Below are positions 39,150 to 45,913 of a stretch of DNA of 45,913 nucleotides, in pieces; the first letter of the stretch is position 1; every line of letters begins with the position of its first letter. The stretch covers positions 1 through 45,913 of the forward strand of contig SFKI01000015.1 of NCBI GenBank assembly GCA_004554775.1. Direction: 5' to 3'. A model generated the notes under the pieces. That model did not search any database and was not told the origin of the DNA. It was given only the letters and a program-made list of their open reading frames with translations. This DNA comes from Subdoligranulum variabile (GTDB lineage Bacteria; Bacillota; Clostridia; Oscillospirales; Ruminococcaceae). Made by a program: the position numbers and the translations under genes.

Positions 39150-40292
39150 ATGCGTTCTATCAAAACCAAACTGTTCAGCCTGGGCATGGCTGCTGCCATG
39201 CTGCTGGCTTTGGGCGGCTGCGCCATGTCCACGCCCGCCAATGTCGGCTCCATCGGCGGGGTCGAGATCCCGGCCGGTGTCTACCTGCTGGCCCAGTACA
39301 ACTCCTACAACACGGCTTCCGGCCTGGCCAAACTGGCGACCGGCGAGACCGCCAGCGATGTCAAGGCGGTGCTGAAGGCCGAGTGCACCGGCACCATCAA
39401 TGGTGAGGAGGTCACCACCGACGGCGCTGACTATGTCAGCCAGCTGACCACCCGCGCCATCGAGTATTACGCCGCCGTCGAGAAGGAGTTCGACGAGCTG
39501 GGCGGCACGCTGGATGATGCTGCCACTGCCGAGGCTGCCAACTCTGCCGACAGCCTGTGGAGCTCCAACGGCGACCTGTACACCGCCAACGGTATCTCCA
39601 AGTCCACGGTGGAGACGTATTTGCTGAACGCCCAGAAGGCCAAGACCATCCTGAACCTGACCTACGGCGCGGACGGCACTACCCCCGTGACCGAGGCTGA
39701 GTACACCGACTACGTCAACAACGAGTGCTACTACGTCGAGACCGTGCAGTTCCCGCTGGTGAACTACTCCAGCTATTCTCTGGCGACCGACGACCAGAAG
39801 GCCCAGATCGGGGCCATCGCCGCGCAGTGCCAGGCGGAGCTGAACGAGCAGGCTACCGCCGAGACCGCCAGCAACAGCGTCCTGTACACCGCCGCCATGA
39901 CCTACGTGCCCCAGGCGATGAGCGTCCTGGGCAGTACGATGGAATCCGCCCAGGCTGTCTACTACGCCGGTTCCCAGCTGTACACGCCGAAGGACCTGGC
40001 CAGCTTTGGCAGCGACAGCTACAATGACCTGACCGACCCGCTGGACGAAGTGCCCCTGGGCAGCTGGACGACCATCGACCTTGGCACCACCATGCTGGTG
40101 GCCCGCCGCATCGACCCGTTCAAGACCTACACCGTCGACGAGCTGAACAGCATGTACGATATGCTGACCAGCATGAAGAGCGACGAGATCCAGAGTAAGC
40201 TGTACGCCGACGGCGCGGCGCTGGAGCACAACCTGAACACCTCGGCCATCAACACCTACAGCGCATCCAAAATCAAAAAGACCGTGAAGTAA
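39150..40292 (+). CDS. Secreted lipoprotein, PrsA/SurA-like in shape
   Basis: This 380-residue protein has a lipoprotein signal: positive MRSIKTK, a hydrophobic core and lipobox LGGC with lipidated Cys24. The mature part is Ala/Thr/Tyr-rich and mostly helical, with repeated acidic motifs. The layout, with a long helical N-terminal and C-terminal part, recalls PrsA/SurA foldases, but I see no parvulin isomerase domain, so the assignment is tentative. It should sit on the outer face of the cell membrane. GGGGAGAA lies about 7 bases ahead of the ATG. Its codon use suggests high expression. Confidence 0.75.
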   Translation: MRSIKTKLFSLGMAAAMLLALGGCAMSTPANVGSIGGVEIPAGVYLLAQYNSYNTASGLAKLATGETASDVKAVLKAECTGTINGEEVTTDGADYVSQLTTRAIEYYAAVEKEFDELGGTLDDAATAEAANSADSLWSSNGDLYTANGISKSTVETYLLNAQKAKTILNLTYGADGTTPVTEAEYTDYVNNECYYVETVQFPLVNYSSYSLATDDQKAQIGAIAAQCQAELNEQATAETASNSVLYTAAMTYVPQAMSVLGSTMESAQAVYYAGSQLYTPKDLASFGSDSYNDLTDPLDEVPLGSWTTIDLGTTMLVARRIDPFKTYTVDELNSMYDMLTSMKSDEIQSKLYADGAALEHNLNTSAINTYSASKIKKTVK

Positions 40293-40313
40293 AAGAACGT
40301 CTGTGCAGCACAC

Positions 40314-40350
40314 AGGGCGGGAGCATCACCGTATGCCCCTGCCCTTTTTT
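40314..40350 (+). terminator. Rho-independent terminator of the lipoprotein gene
   Basis: AGGGC..GCAT (40314-40326) pairs with ATGC..GCCCT (40333-40345), followed by TTTTTT. Confidence 0.75.
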
Positions 40351-40370
40351 GTTAAGCAAGGAGGACCCTT

Positions 40371-41240
40371 ATGACCAAAAACAAAACCATGAACCTGCTG
40401 CTGGAAGTGCTGGGCTGCTTTATCTCGGCAGCGGGCATCTACAGCTTTGCCGTGGCCTCGGGAGTGCCCGTCACCGGCGTTGCGGGCGTCTGCGCCATTC
40501 TTTATCGCCTGCTTGGCATCCCTATGGGCCTGTCCAACGTGCTCATCAATATTCCCATCATCCTGTTCAGCTATAAGGTGCTGGGCAAGTCGTTTTTGCT
40601 GCGCAGCCTGCGCTGCATGGTGCTGTTTGCCCTGTTTACCGACTATCTGCTGCCCGCCCTGCCGGTCTACACCGGCGACCGCCTGCTGGCGACACTGTGC
40701 GGCGGTGTTATCTGCGGCATCGGCGATGCGCTGATCTATATGCAAAATTCCAGCACCGGCGGCATCGACTTTATCACGATGGCGGTCAAGGTCAAGCGGC
40801 CGCACCTGCCGTTCGGCAACATCACCTTTGCCGCAGCGCTGGCTGTTATTGTCGCCAACGGGCTGGTTTTCCACGACGTGGACTCCATCATCTACGGTCT
40901 GATCTTCAACTTTGTGTCCTCGGCGGTCATCAACAAAATGATGTTCGGTTTCTCGTCCTCGATGCTGGCGATGATCGTGACCGACGACGGCGAGGCCGCC
41001 TGCCGGGAGATCGACCGCGTGGCGGACCGTGGTGCCACGATCCTGCAGGGGCGCGGCGGGTACGGCGGCGCGCCCAAGGATGTGGTGCTCTGCGCCTGCT
41101 CCAACAAGCAGTTGTATGAGATCGAACACGCCATGCAGGACATGGACCCCTCCTGCTTCATCATTATGCTGCAATCTAACGAAGTTCACGGCGAGGGCTT
41201 CCGCCAGCTGGAACTGGGCAAGGTCGAGGATTCCAAATAA
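40371..41240 (+). CDS. YitT family membrane protein (DUF161/DUF2179)
   Basis: This 289-residue protein has five membrane segments (about 10-175) and a C-terminal cytoplasmic DUF2179 domain (about 205-285). ASGVPVTGVAGVCAILYRLLGIPMGLSNVLINIPI and QNSSTGGIDFITM are family signatures. DRGATILQGRGGYGGAPKDVVLCACSNKQ opens the DUF2179 domain. The family is widespread in Firmicutes and its transported substrate, if any, is unknown. AAGGAGGA lies about 8 bases ahead of the ATG. It follows a terminator by 20 bases, so a promoter is not obvious. Confidence 0.9.
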   Translation: MTKNKTMNLLLEVLGCFISAAGIYSFAVASGVPVTGVAGVCAILYRLLGIPMGLSNVLINIPIILFSYKVLGKSFLLRSLRCMVLFALFTDYLLPALPVYTGDRLLATLCGGVICGIGDALIYMQNSSTGGIDFITMAVKVKRPHLPFGNITFAAALAVIVANGLVFHDVDSIIYGLIFNFVSSAVINKMMFGFSSSMLAMIVTDDGEAACREIDRVADRGATILQGRGGYGGAPKDVVLCACSNKQLYEIEHAMQDMDPSCFIIMLQSNEVHGEGFRQLELGKVEDSK

Positions 41241-41243
41241 CAA

Positions 41244-41292
41244 AAGGCCTCCTCTGCGAAGGGGCTGTCAGCGAAGCTGACTGGGGGAGAGA
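41244..41292. repeat. Half copy of the family-A palindromic element
   Basis: AAGGCCTCCTCTGCGAAGGG is followed by GCTGTCAGCGAAGCTGACTGGGGGAG. It matches the left part of 3906-4048; no right part is present. Confidence 0.55.
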
Positions 41293-41322
41293 GCCTTGCC
41301 GTTGCTTCTCAACTTGCTTTTA

Positions 41323-41347
41323 TAGGGGCGGGTGCTCGCATCTGCCC
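41323..41347. repeat. Dispersed palindromic repeat (family C)
   Basis: TAGGGGCGGGTGCTCGCATCTGCCC is an imperfect member of the GTAGGGGCGG family, 35 bases ahead of the UvrA-like gene. Confidence 0.5.
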
Positions 41348-41382
41348 ACTTTTGCAACCTGCTTATATATAAAGGAAAGACC

Positions 41383-43863
41383 ATGCCAACCAAAGAAGCC
41401 ATCCAGATCCGGGGTGCCCGGGTCCATAACCTGAAAAACATCAATGTCGATGTGCCTCTGGGCAAAATTGTCGGCATCGCGGGTGTGTCCGGCTCGGGCA
41501 AATCCTCACTGGCACTGGGCGTGCTGTATGCCGAGGGCTCGCGCCGCTACCTGGACGCCCTGTCCACCTACACCCGCCGCCGCATGACCCAGGCTGCCAA
41601 AGCCAGCGTGGACGAGGTGCTTTACGTCCCGGCGGCGCTGGCGCTGCACCAGCGGCCCGGTGTGCCGGGCATCCGCAGCACCTTTGGCACCGGCACCGAA
41701 CTGCTGAACAGCCTGCGCCTGATGTTCTCCCGCTTGGCGTCCCACCGCTGCCCCAACGGGCATTATTTGCCGCCCAGCCTGGCCGTGGCGGCCGAAAAAC
41801 CGCTGCTCTGCCCCACCTGCGGGGCCGCGGTCCATGCGCCGTCCGCTGAAGAACTGGCCTTTAACAGCCAGGGCGCCTGCCGCACCTGCGACGGCACCGG
41901 CACGGTGCGCACGGTGGACCTGGCCACGCTGGTGCCGGACCCAACGCTGTCCATCGACGAGGGCGCGGTCGCGCCGTGGAACTCTCTGATGTGGAGCCTG
42001 ATGACCGACGTCTGCCGCGCTATGGGCGTGCGCACCAATGTGCCGTTCAACCAGCTGACTGATGCCGAAAAAGAGATCGTTTACCACGGCCCGGCCGAGA
42101 AAAAGCACATTTTTTATAAGGCCAAAAACAGCCCCGAGGCCGGGGAACTGGACTTTACCTATTATAATGCGGTCTACACGGTCGAAAACGCCTTGGCGAA
42201 GGTCAAGGACGAAAAAGGCATGAAGCGCGTGGAAAAGTTTCTCAAGCAGGATACTTGTCCCGCCTGCCGCGGCACCCGCCTGTCCGAAGCCGCCCGTGCG
42301 CCGCGTCTGCGGGGCATCTCGCTGGCTGAAGCCTGCACAATGCCGCTGACGGAGCTGACCTGTTGGGTGGACGGCGTGCCCGCCAGCCTGCCGGAAGAGA
42401 TGCGCCCGATGGCCGAAAGCATCTGTGAGTCGTTCCGCACCGCAGCCCGTCGCTTGATGGACCTGGGGCTGGACTACCTCTCGCTGGATCGTGCCGCGTC
42501 CACCCTGTCCACCGGCGAGCGCCAGCGTATGCAGCTGGCCCGTGCGGTGCGCAACCGCACCACCGGCGTTCTGTACGTGCTGGACGAGCCGTCCATCGGC
42601 CTGCACCCGGCCAACATCGTGGGCCTGACCGGCGTTATGCACGATCTGGTCGAGGACGGCAACTCGGTGGTACTGGTCGACCACGACACCCAGGTGCTGG
42701 CTGAGTCGGACTGGATCATCGAGATGGGCCCCGAGGCCGGTGCGGGCGGCGGTTATGTCATTGCGCAGGGCACCGTGCCCGAAATCGAGCAGAACCCTCG
42801 CTCGATGATCGGCCCGTTCCTGCGCCCGTCCGCTGCCGTGCTGCCTGCCGAGGCAGGGAAGAACAACCTCTTTGCCGAGGGGTGCATCCACCTTTCTACG
42901 GATGCCATCCACACGGTGCAGCCGCTGGAGGTGGACATCCCCAAGGGGAAGCTGACCGTCGTCACCGGCGTGTCCGGCTCGGGCAAAACGACGCTGATCC
43001 TGGAAAGCCTTGTGCCCGCGCTTGCCGCCAACACGGCGGGCAGGCCGCTGCCGCCCCACGTAAAGGCCGTGCAGGCCGAGGGCATCGAGCAGGTCAAGCT
43101 GATCGACGCCACACCCATCGGCATCAATGTGCGGTCTACCGTGGCTACCTACGTCAACGTACACGATGAGCTGCGCAAAATTTTTGCCCGCACCCCGGAT
43201 GCTAAGGCGCAGGGGTACAAGGCGGGCGACTTCTCCTACAACACGGGCAGGCTGCGCTGCCCCGTGTGCGATGGCACCGGCGTCATCAGCCTGGACGTGC
43301 AGTTTTTGCCGGATGTGGAAATCCCCTGCCCGACCTGCCGCGGCTCCCGCTATGCCCGCGAGGCCGACGGCGTCCGACTGACCGACAAGCAGGGCCGCAC
43401 GACCACGCTGCCCCAGCTGATGGACTGCGACGTACACACGGCGCTGGACCTGTGCAAAGATCTGAAACTGGTGCGCCAGCGCCTGCAAGTGCTGCAAGAT
43501 CTGGGACTGGGCTACCTGACCTTGGGCGAGGAAACGCCGAGCCTTTCCGGCGGCGAGGCCCAGCGCCTGAAGCTGGCCAGTGAGATGGAGCGCACCCAGT
43601 CCCACGCAGTGTTTGTGTTTGACGAGCCGACCATCGGCCTGCACCCGCTGGATGTGCAGACGCTGCTGAGCGTTTTTCGTACACTGATTGGCAACGGTGC
43701 CACGGTCATCGTTATCGAGCACGACCTGGATGTGATCCGCAGCGCAGATTATATCGTCGATATGGGCCCCGGCGGCGGCGAAAAAGGCGGCCGTATCGTG
43801 GCCGCCGGCACCCCCGCCCAAATCAAAGCTGCCCCCGCAAGCGCAACAGGCCGCTTTTTATAA
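41383..43863 (+). CDS. Short UvrA-like excinuclease ABC subunit A
   Basis: This 826-residue ATPase has two ABC modules. Walker A1 is GVSGSGKSS (34-42), signature 1 is the unusual LSTGERQRMQLARAV, Walker B1 is YVLDEPSIGLHP. Walker A2 is GVSGSGKTT, signature 2 LSGGEAQRLKLASE, Walker B2 FVFDEPTIGLHP. Zinc-finger cysteines (CPTC, CRTC; CPVC, CPTC) are present. Canonical UvrA is about 940 residues; the missing length suggests a UvrA2-type paralogue without a full UvrB-binding domain. Such proteins occur in DNA repair or in resistance to DNA-binding drugs. The start at 41383 has AAAGGAAAG 6 bases upstream. No uvrB or uvrC is near. Confidence 0.88.
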   Translation: MPTKEAIQIRGARVHNLKNINVDVPLGKIVGIAGVSGSGKSSLALGVLYAEGSRRYLDALSTYTRRRMTQAAKASVDEVLYVPAALALHQRPGVPGIRSTFGTGTELLNSLRLMFSRLASHRCPNGHYLPPSLAVAAEKPLLCPTCGAAVHAPSAEELAFNSQGACRTCDGTGTVRTVDLATLVPDPTLSIDEGAVAPWNSLMWSLMTDVCRAMGVRTNVPFNQLTDAEKEIVYHGPAEKKHIFYKAKNSPEAGELDFTYYNAVYTVENALAKVKDEKGMKRVEKFLKQDTCPACRGTRLSEAARAPRLRGISLAEACTMPLTELTCWVDGVPASLPEEMRPMAESICESFRTAARRLMDLGLDYLSLDRAASTLSTGERQRMQLARAVRNRTTGVLYVLDEPSIGLHPANIVGLTGVMHDLVEDGNSVVLVDHDTQVLAESDWIIEMGPEAGAGGGYVIAQGTVPEIEQNPRSMIGPFLRPSAAVLPAEAGKNNLFAEGCIHLSTDAIHTVQPLEVDIPKGKLTVVTGVSGSGKTTLILESLVPALAANTAGRPLPPHVKAVQAEGIEQVKLIDATPIGINVRSTVATYVNVHDELRKIFARTPDAKAQGYKAGDFSYNTGRLRCPVCDGTGVISLDVQFLPDVEIPCPTCRGSRYAREADGVRLTDKQGRTTTLPQLMDCDVHTALDLCKDLKLVRQRLQVLQDLGLGYLTLGEETPSLSGGEAQRLKLASEMERTQSHAVFVFDEPTIGLHPLDVQTLLSVFRTLIGNGATVIVIEHDLDVIRSADYIVDMGPGGGEKGGRIVAAGTPAQIKAAPASATGRFL

Positions 43864-43880
43864 GCTGAAATCATAAAAAA

Positions 43881-43914
43881 CCAGGCAAGACACAACAGGT
43901 TGCGCCTGGCTTTT
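43881..43914 (+). terminator. Rho-independent terminator of the UvrA-like gene
   Basis: CCAGGC (43881-43886) pairs with GCCTGG (43904-43909), followed by CTTTT. The stem is flanked by A-tracts. Confidence 0.7.
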
Positions 43915-43993
43915 CTTTTGCAACAATATACAGGGTGAACAAGAGCGGCGTCGGAAATCCGGCAAAAAAATCAAAAAAACTTGCTAAAAAGTG

Positions 43994-44022
43994 TTGACAA
44001 AGCAAACCGTGGTTGCTATAAT
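43994..44022 (+). promoter_or_regulatory. Consensus promoter of the Asn/Gly tRNAs
   Basis: TTGACA (43994-43999), 17 bases and TATAAT (44017-44022), a perfect sigma-A type match, as usual for stable RNA genes. Confidence 0.9.
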
Positions 44023-44066
44023 AATAAAGTCGTCAGCGAGAGCGCACGGCGCACGAAACAAAATAT

Positions 44067-44143
44067 TGCCCCATAGCTCAGTTGGTTAGAGCACCTGACT
44101 GTTAATCAGGGTGTCGTCCGTTCAAGTCGGACTGGGGCAGCCA
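44067..44143 (+). tRNA. tRNA-Asn (anticodon GUU)
   Basis: The acceptor TGCCCCA pairs with TGGGGCA, then G and encoded CCA. The anticodon loop CTGTTAA holds GTT. The D-loop AGCTCAGTTGGTTAGAGC and T-loop CGTTCAAGTCG are normal. Length with CCA is 77. Confidence 0.96.
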
Positions 44144-44145
44144 AC

Positions 44146-44179
44146 AAAAAAATCACCGAACAATTTCGGTGATTTTTTT
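44146..44179 (+). terminator. Terminator-like hairpin between the Asn and Gly tRNAs
   Basis: AATCACCGAA (44151-44160) pairs with TTCGGTGATT (44165-44174), with A5 and T5 extending the stem. It sits between two tRNA genes that otherwise seem to share one promoter, so the second would be reached only by read-through. Confidence 0.8.
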
Positions 44180-44181
44180 AT

Positions 44182-44257
44182 GCGGCCGTAGCTCATCTGG
44201 TAGAGCGCCACCTTGCCAAGGTGGAGGTAGCGAGTTCGAGCCTCGTCGGCCGCTCCA
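44182..44257 (+). tRNA. tRNA-Gly (anticodon GCC)
   Basis: The acceptor GCGGCCG pairs with CGGCCGC, then T and encoded CCA. The anticodon loop TTGCCAA holds GCC. The T-loop AGTTCGAGCCT is normal. Length with CCA is 76. No separate promoter is visible after the upstream hairpin. Confidence 0.96.
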
Positions 44258-44263
44258 AGCAAA

Positions 44264-44302
44264 GTCCCCGGTTGAAACGTAAGTTTCAGCCGGGGACCTT
44301 TT
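44264..44302 (+). terminator. Rho-independent terminator after tRNA-Gly
   Basis: GTCCCCGGTTGAAAC-GTAA-GTTTCAGCCGGGGAC, with one G-T pair, is followed by CTTTTGTTTT. Confidence 0.9.
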
Positions 44303-44420
44303 GTTTTGCCGTCAGACCGTATGCCCATTCACTTGGCGGCAGAATCGGCTTTACGGCCTTGTGATTTCCGGCGGCCCTGGTGTAAGGAACGATGCTTTCC
44401 GGCGGAAACGGAGAACGCCC

Positions 44421-45056
44421 CTACACCGTAAAACCGTCCAGCAAAACATGCAGGGGACTGTAGCGGTCTTGCAAAAGGACCCCGGCAGAGGGCGGCTCGC
44501 GCAAAGGGGGGCGCGGTGCCAGCGGCAGGCGCAGGGCGGCGGCAAAGTGCGGAGACGAACCTGCTGCGTCTGCACCGCAGCGGGCGGGATCACAGCCAGC
44601 CCCGGTAGTCACGCAAAGGCCGCCTGTCAGGGCGGCAGCGCGCCGCAGCAGGGGCTGGGTATCACCGGGCACACTGCCCGGCAAAACGCCCTGCACACGG
44701 AACACCGCCACCGCCGCACCGCGCCCTGCGTGCAGTGTAACTACGGCCCGCCCGGCGGGCAGGGCACTGCGCAGCACGCACAGCACCGTTGTCTGCCACA
44801 GGCTGCGCGGCAGGGTCGTCGGCAGCGGGGAAGGGGCAGGGACGAAATACAGCCAGCCAGCCCGGCGGCGCACGGACTCGTTAACAGCGGCGCACAGGGC
44901 GGCAGTCTCGGCATTCAGGTCCAGGGCGCGGCGCGTGGGCTGCGCGGCAAGCCCCTCGGCCAGCATCAGCAGCCGCAGCTGGGGGCGCACATCGACCCCG
45001 GCCGCGGCCATTTCGGCCAGGCGCAGGCGGGGCAGGCTGTCGGCGCAGTGGTCCAT
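44421..45056 (-). CDS. Hypothetical protein, possible degenerate histidine-kinase ATPase
   Basis: This 211-residue protein has no clear family match by eye. Its pattern follows a sensor-kinase catalytic half: an N-terminal helix pair (SLPRLRLAEMAAAGVDVRPQLRLLMLAEGL), then LDLNAETAALCAAVNESV, then TTVLCVLRSALPAGRAVVTLHAGRGAAVAVFRVQG. That is the layout of the ATP-binding domain, but the asparagine of the N-box and the glycine boxes are missing. If so, it could not bind ATP normally. This is inference only. The start has AAGGAGGTG 5-6 bases upstream. It is a single-gene unit, divergent from gap. Confidence 0.5.
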   Translation of the reverse strand: MDHCADSLPRLRLAEMAAAGVDVRPQLRLLMLAEGLAAQPTRRALDLNAETAALCAAVNESVRRRAGWLYFVPAPSPLPTTLPRSLWQTTVLCVLRSALPAGRAVVTLHAGRGAAVAVFRVQGVLPGSVPGDTQPLLRRAAALTGGLCVTTGAGCDPARCGADAAGSSPHFAAALRLPLAPRPPLREPPSAGVLLQDRYSPLHVLLDGFTV

Positions 45057-45147
45057 GGGGCACCTCCTTTTTGCAGCTTTTTGCGGGTTGGCTGCTGTTA
45101 GTCTGTGCAAAACGGCCCGGCGGACGGGTGGAAAATGGTTCCAGCCA

Positions 45148-45167
45148 AAAAAAATCATGATTTTTTT
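45148..45167. promoter_or_regulatory. 20-bp perfect palindrome between divergent genes
   Basis: AAAAAAATCATGATTTTTTT lies about 90 bases ahead of the minus-strand hypothetical gene and 33 bases ahead of the gap -35 box. It may be an operator or simply an A/T-tract palindrome. Confidence 0.35.
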
Positions 45168-45199
45168 GAAAAATTCCTGTTAAATGAATAACAGCCCCC

Positions 45200-45228
45200 T
45201 TGCAGATTTCGCAAGAATAGGGTACAAT
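45200..45228 (+). promoter_or_regulatory. Promoter of gap
   Basis: TTGCAG (45200-45205), 17 bases and TACAAT (45223-45228), followed by a leader of about 60 bases. Confidence 0.7.
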
Positions 45229-45294
45229 AATAGCATACGGCAGAGCGGGTAACCGGGCTGCCGGGTACAACAAAAATCTTGGGAGGATTTAACA

Positions 45295-45913
45295 ATGGCT
45301 GTTAAAGTTGCTATCAATGGTTTTGGCCGTATCGGCCGTCTGGCTTTCCGTCAGATGTTTGAGGCTGACGGCTACGAAGTTGTCGCTATCAACGACCTGA
45401 CCAGCCCCGCTATGCTGGCCCACCTGCTGAAGTATGACACCGCTCAGGGCTCTTTCCTGGGCAAGATCGGTGAGAACAAGCACACCGTCGAGGCTGGCGA
45501 GGACTACATCGTCGTCGACGGCAAGAAGATCACCATCTACGCTATCAAAGATGCCAAGGATTGCCCCTGGGGCGAGCTGGGCATCGACGTTGTCCTGGAG
45601 TGCACCGGCTTCTACACCAGCAAAGAGAAGAGCATGGCTCACATCGCTGCTGGCGCTAAGAAGGTCGTTATCTCTGCCCCCGCTGGCAACGACCTGAAGA
45701 CCATCGTCTACTCCGTCAACGAGAAGACCCTGACCGCTGAGGATCAGGTCATCTCCGCTGCTTCCTGCACCACCAACTGCCTGTCTCCGCTGCTTCCTGC
45801 ACCACCAACTGCCTGGCTCCCATGGCCGACACCCTGAACAAGACCTTCCCCATCGTTTCCGGCATCATGACCACCGTTCATGCTTACACCGGCGACCAGA
45901 TGATCCTGGACGG
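45295..45913 (+). CDS. gap: Glyceraldehyde-3-phosphate dehydrogenase, frameshifted and cut by the window end
   Basis: This cytoplasmic glycolytic enzyme oxidises glyceraldehyde-3-phosphate with NAD and phosphate. The start MAVKVAINGFGRIGRLAFRQ has the NAD-binding GFGRIGR, and VVISAPAGNDLKTIVYSVNE follows. SAASCTTNCL carries the catalytic cysteine at codon 158. Immediately after it the frame is broken: 32 bases (45752-45783) are repeated in tandem (45784-45815), so the frame shifts and stops at 45837. Removing one copy restores APMADTLNKTFPIVSGIMTT to the window end. GGGAGG lies about 8 bases ahead of the ATG, and codon use is that of a very highly expressed gene. As read, the gene is not functional; a sequencing or assembly error is possible. 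Confidence 0.9.
45752..45815 (+). repeat. Exact 32-bp tandem duplication within gap
   Basis: The unit begins TCTCCGCTGCTTCCTGCACC and ends ACCAACTGCCTG. Copies are 45752-45783 and 45784-45815, identical and adjacent. Because 32 is not a multiple of 3, the gap reading frame is lost. It lies about 100 bases from the end of the window. Confidence 0.95.

Noticed and set aside
41506..43821. Long open frame on the minus strand opposite the UvrA-like gene
   Set aside because: The plus strand encodes all UvrA motifs. The minus frame is low-complexity and lacks a ribosome site.
1..45913. CRISPR array, prophage, IS element, toxin-antitoxin or defence island
   Set aside because: No regularly spaced repeats, transposase, integrase, Cas, restriction or toxin-like genes were seen. 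The repeats present are dispersed palindromes.

Overview
The window is about 46 kb of G+C-rich DNA, roughly 60% by eye. It looks like the chromosome of a gut Clostridia, most likely an Oscillospiraceae member of the Faecalibacterium / Gemmiger / Subdoligranulum kind. The reasons are strong AGGAGG ribosome sites, consensus TTGACA-17-TATAAT promoters, tRNA genes with encoded CCA, an Rrf2 regulator beside cysK, a UMF1 exporter, a YitT protein, and many small palindromic intergenic repeats. The genus is an inference. No phage, plasmid, IS element or CRISPR array is visible.

Layout. 208-3013 (minus) holds a large c-di-GMP response regulator and an HPt protein. 3270-7957 is a sulfur block: an Rrf2 regulator divergent from cysK, then mnmA, then an O-acetylhomoserine sulfhydrylase. 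8139-12063 holds a SpoU-type RNA methyltransferase, a UMF1 exporter, a zinc-dependent phospholipase-like protein and a cyclophilin. 12298-21686 is a surface-glycan region: a LegB-like dehydratase, a DUF2142 protein, two copies of a module made of a large GT-C-like membrane protein plus a small two-anchor membrane protein, and a GT2 glycosyltransferase. 21696-23899 holds a zinc-ribbon membrane protein, an Lrp regulator, a likely free-standing small RNA and an AraC regulator. 24022-29199 is sugar uptake (MsmK ATPase, fructose PTS), a SpoIID-like protein and an unknown membrane protein. 29457-33062 (minus) is a CtpE-like P-type ATPase and prfB. 33317-37869 is a RING/zinc-ribbon membrane protein, a sugar nucleotidyltransferase, an A+T-rich flavin-binding protein and galT. 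Four tRNAs follow in two places (Ser-UGA, Ser-GCU; Asn-GUU, Gly-GCC), with ung, a lipoprotein, yitT and a short UvrA between them. The window ends in gap, which is frameshifted by an exact 32-bp tandem duplication.

The most interesting signal is in the sulfur block. The promoters of cysK and of the sulfhydrylase share two motifs at an identical 40-bp offset. Both transcripts then begin with a short, well-initiated reading frame containing cysteine codons: nine residues ending in Cys before cysK, and 37 residues with four Cys before the sulfhydrylase. The second is followed by an intrinsic terminator whose 5' arm is perfectly complementary to a stretch of the leader reading frame. That is the layout of a cysteine-sensing transcription attenuator. 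Together with the Rrf2 regulator it suggests two-level control of cysteine supply.

Other points for a second look are the duplicated glycan module, the small RNA near 22.8 kb, the gap duplication, and protein C-termini made from a dispersed repeat.
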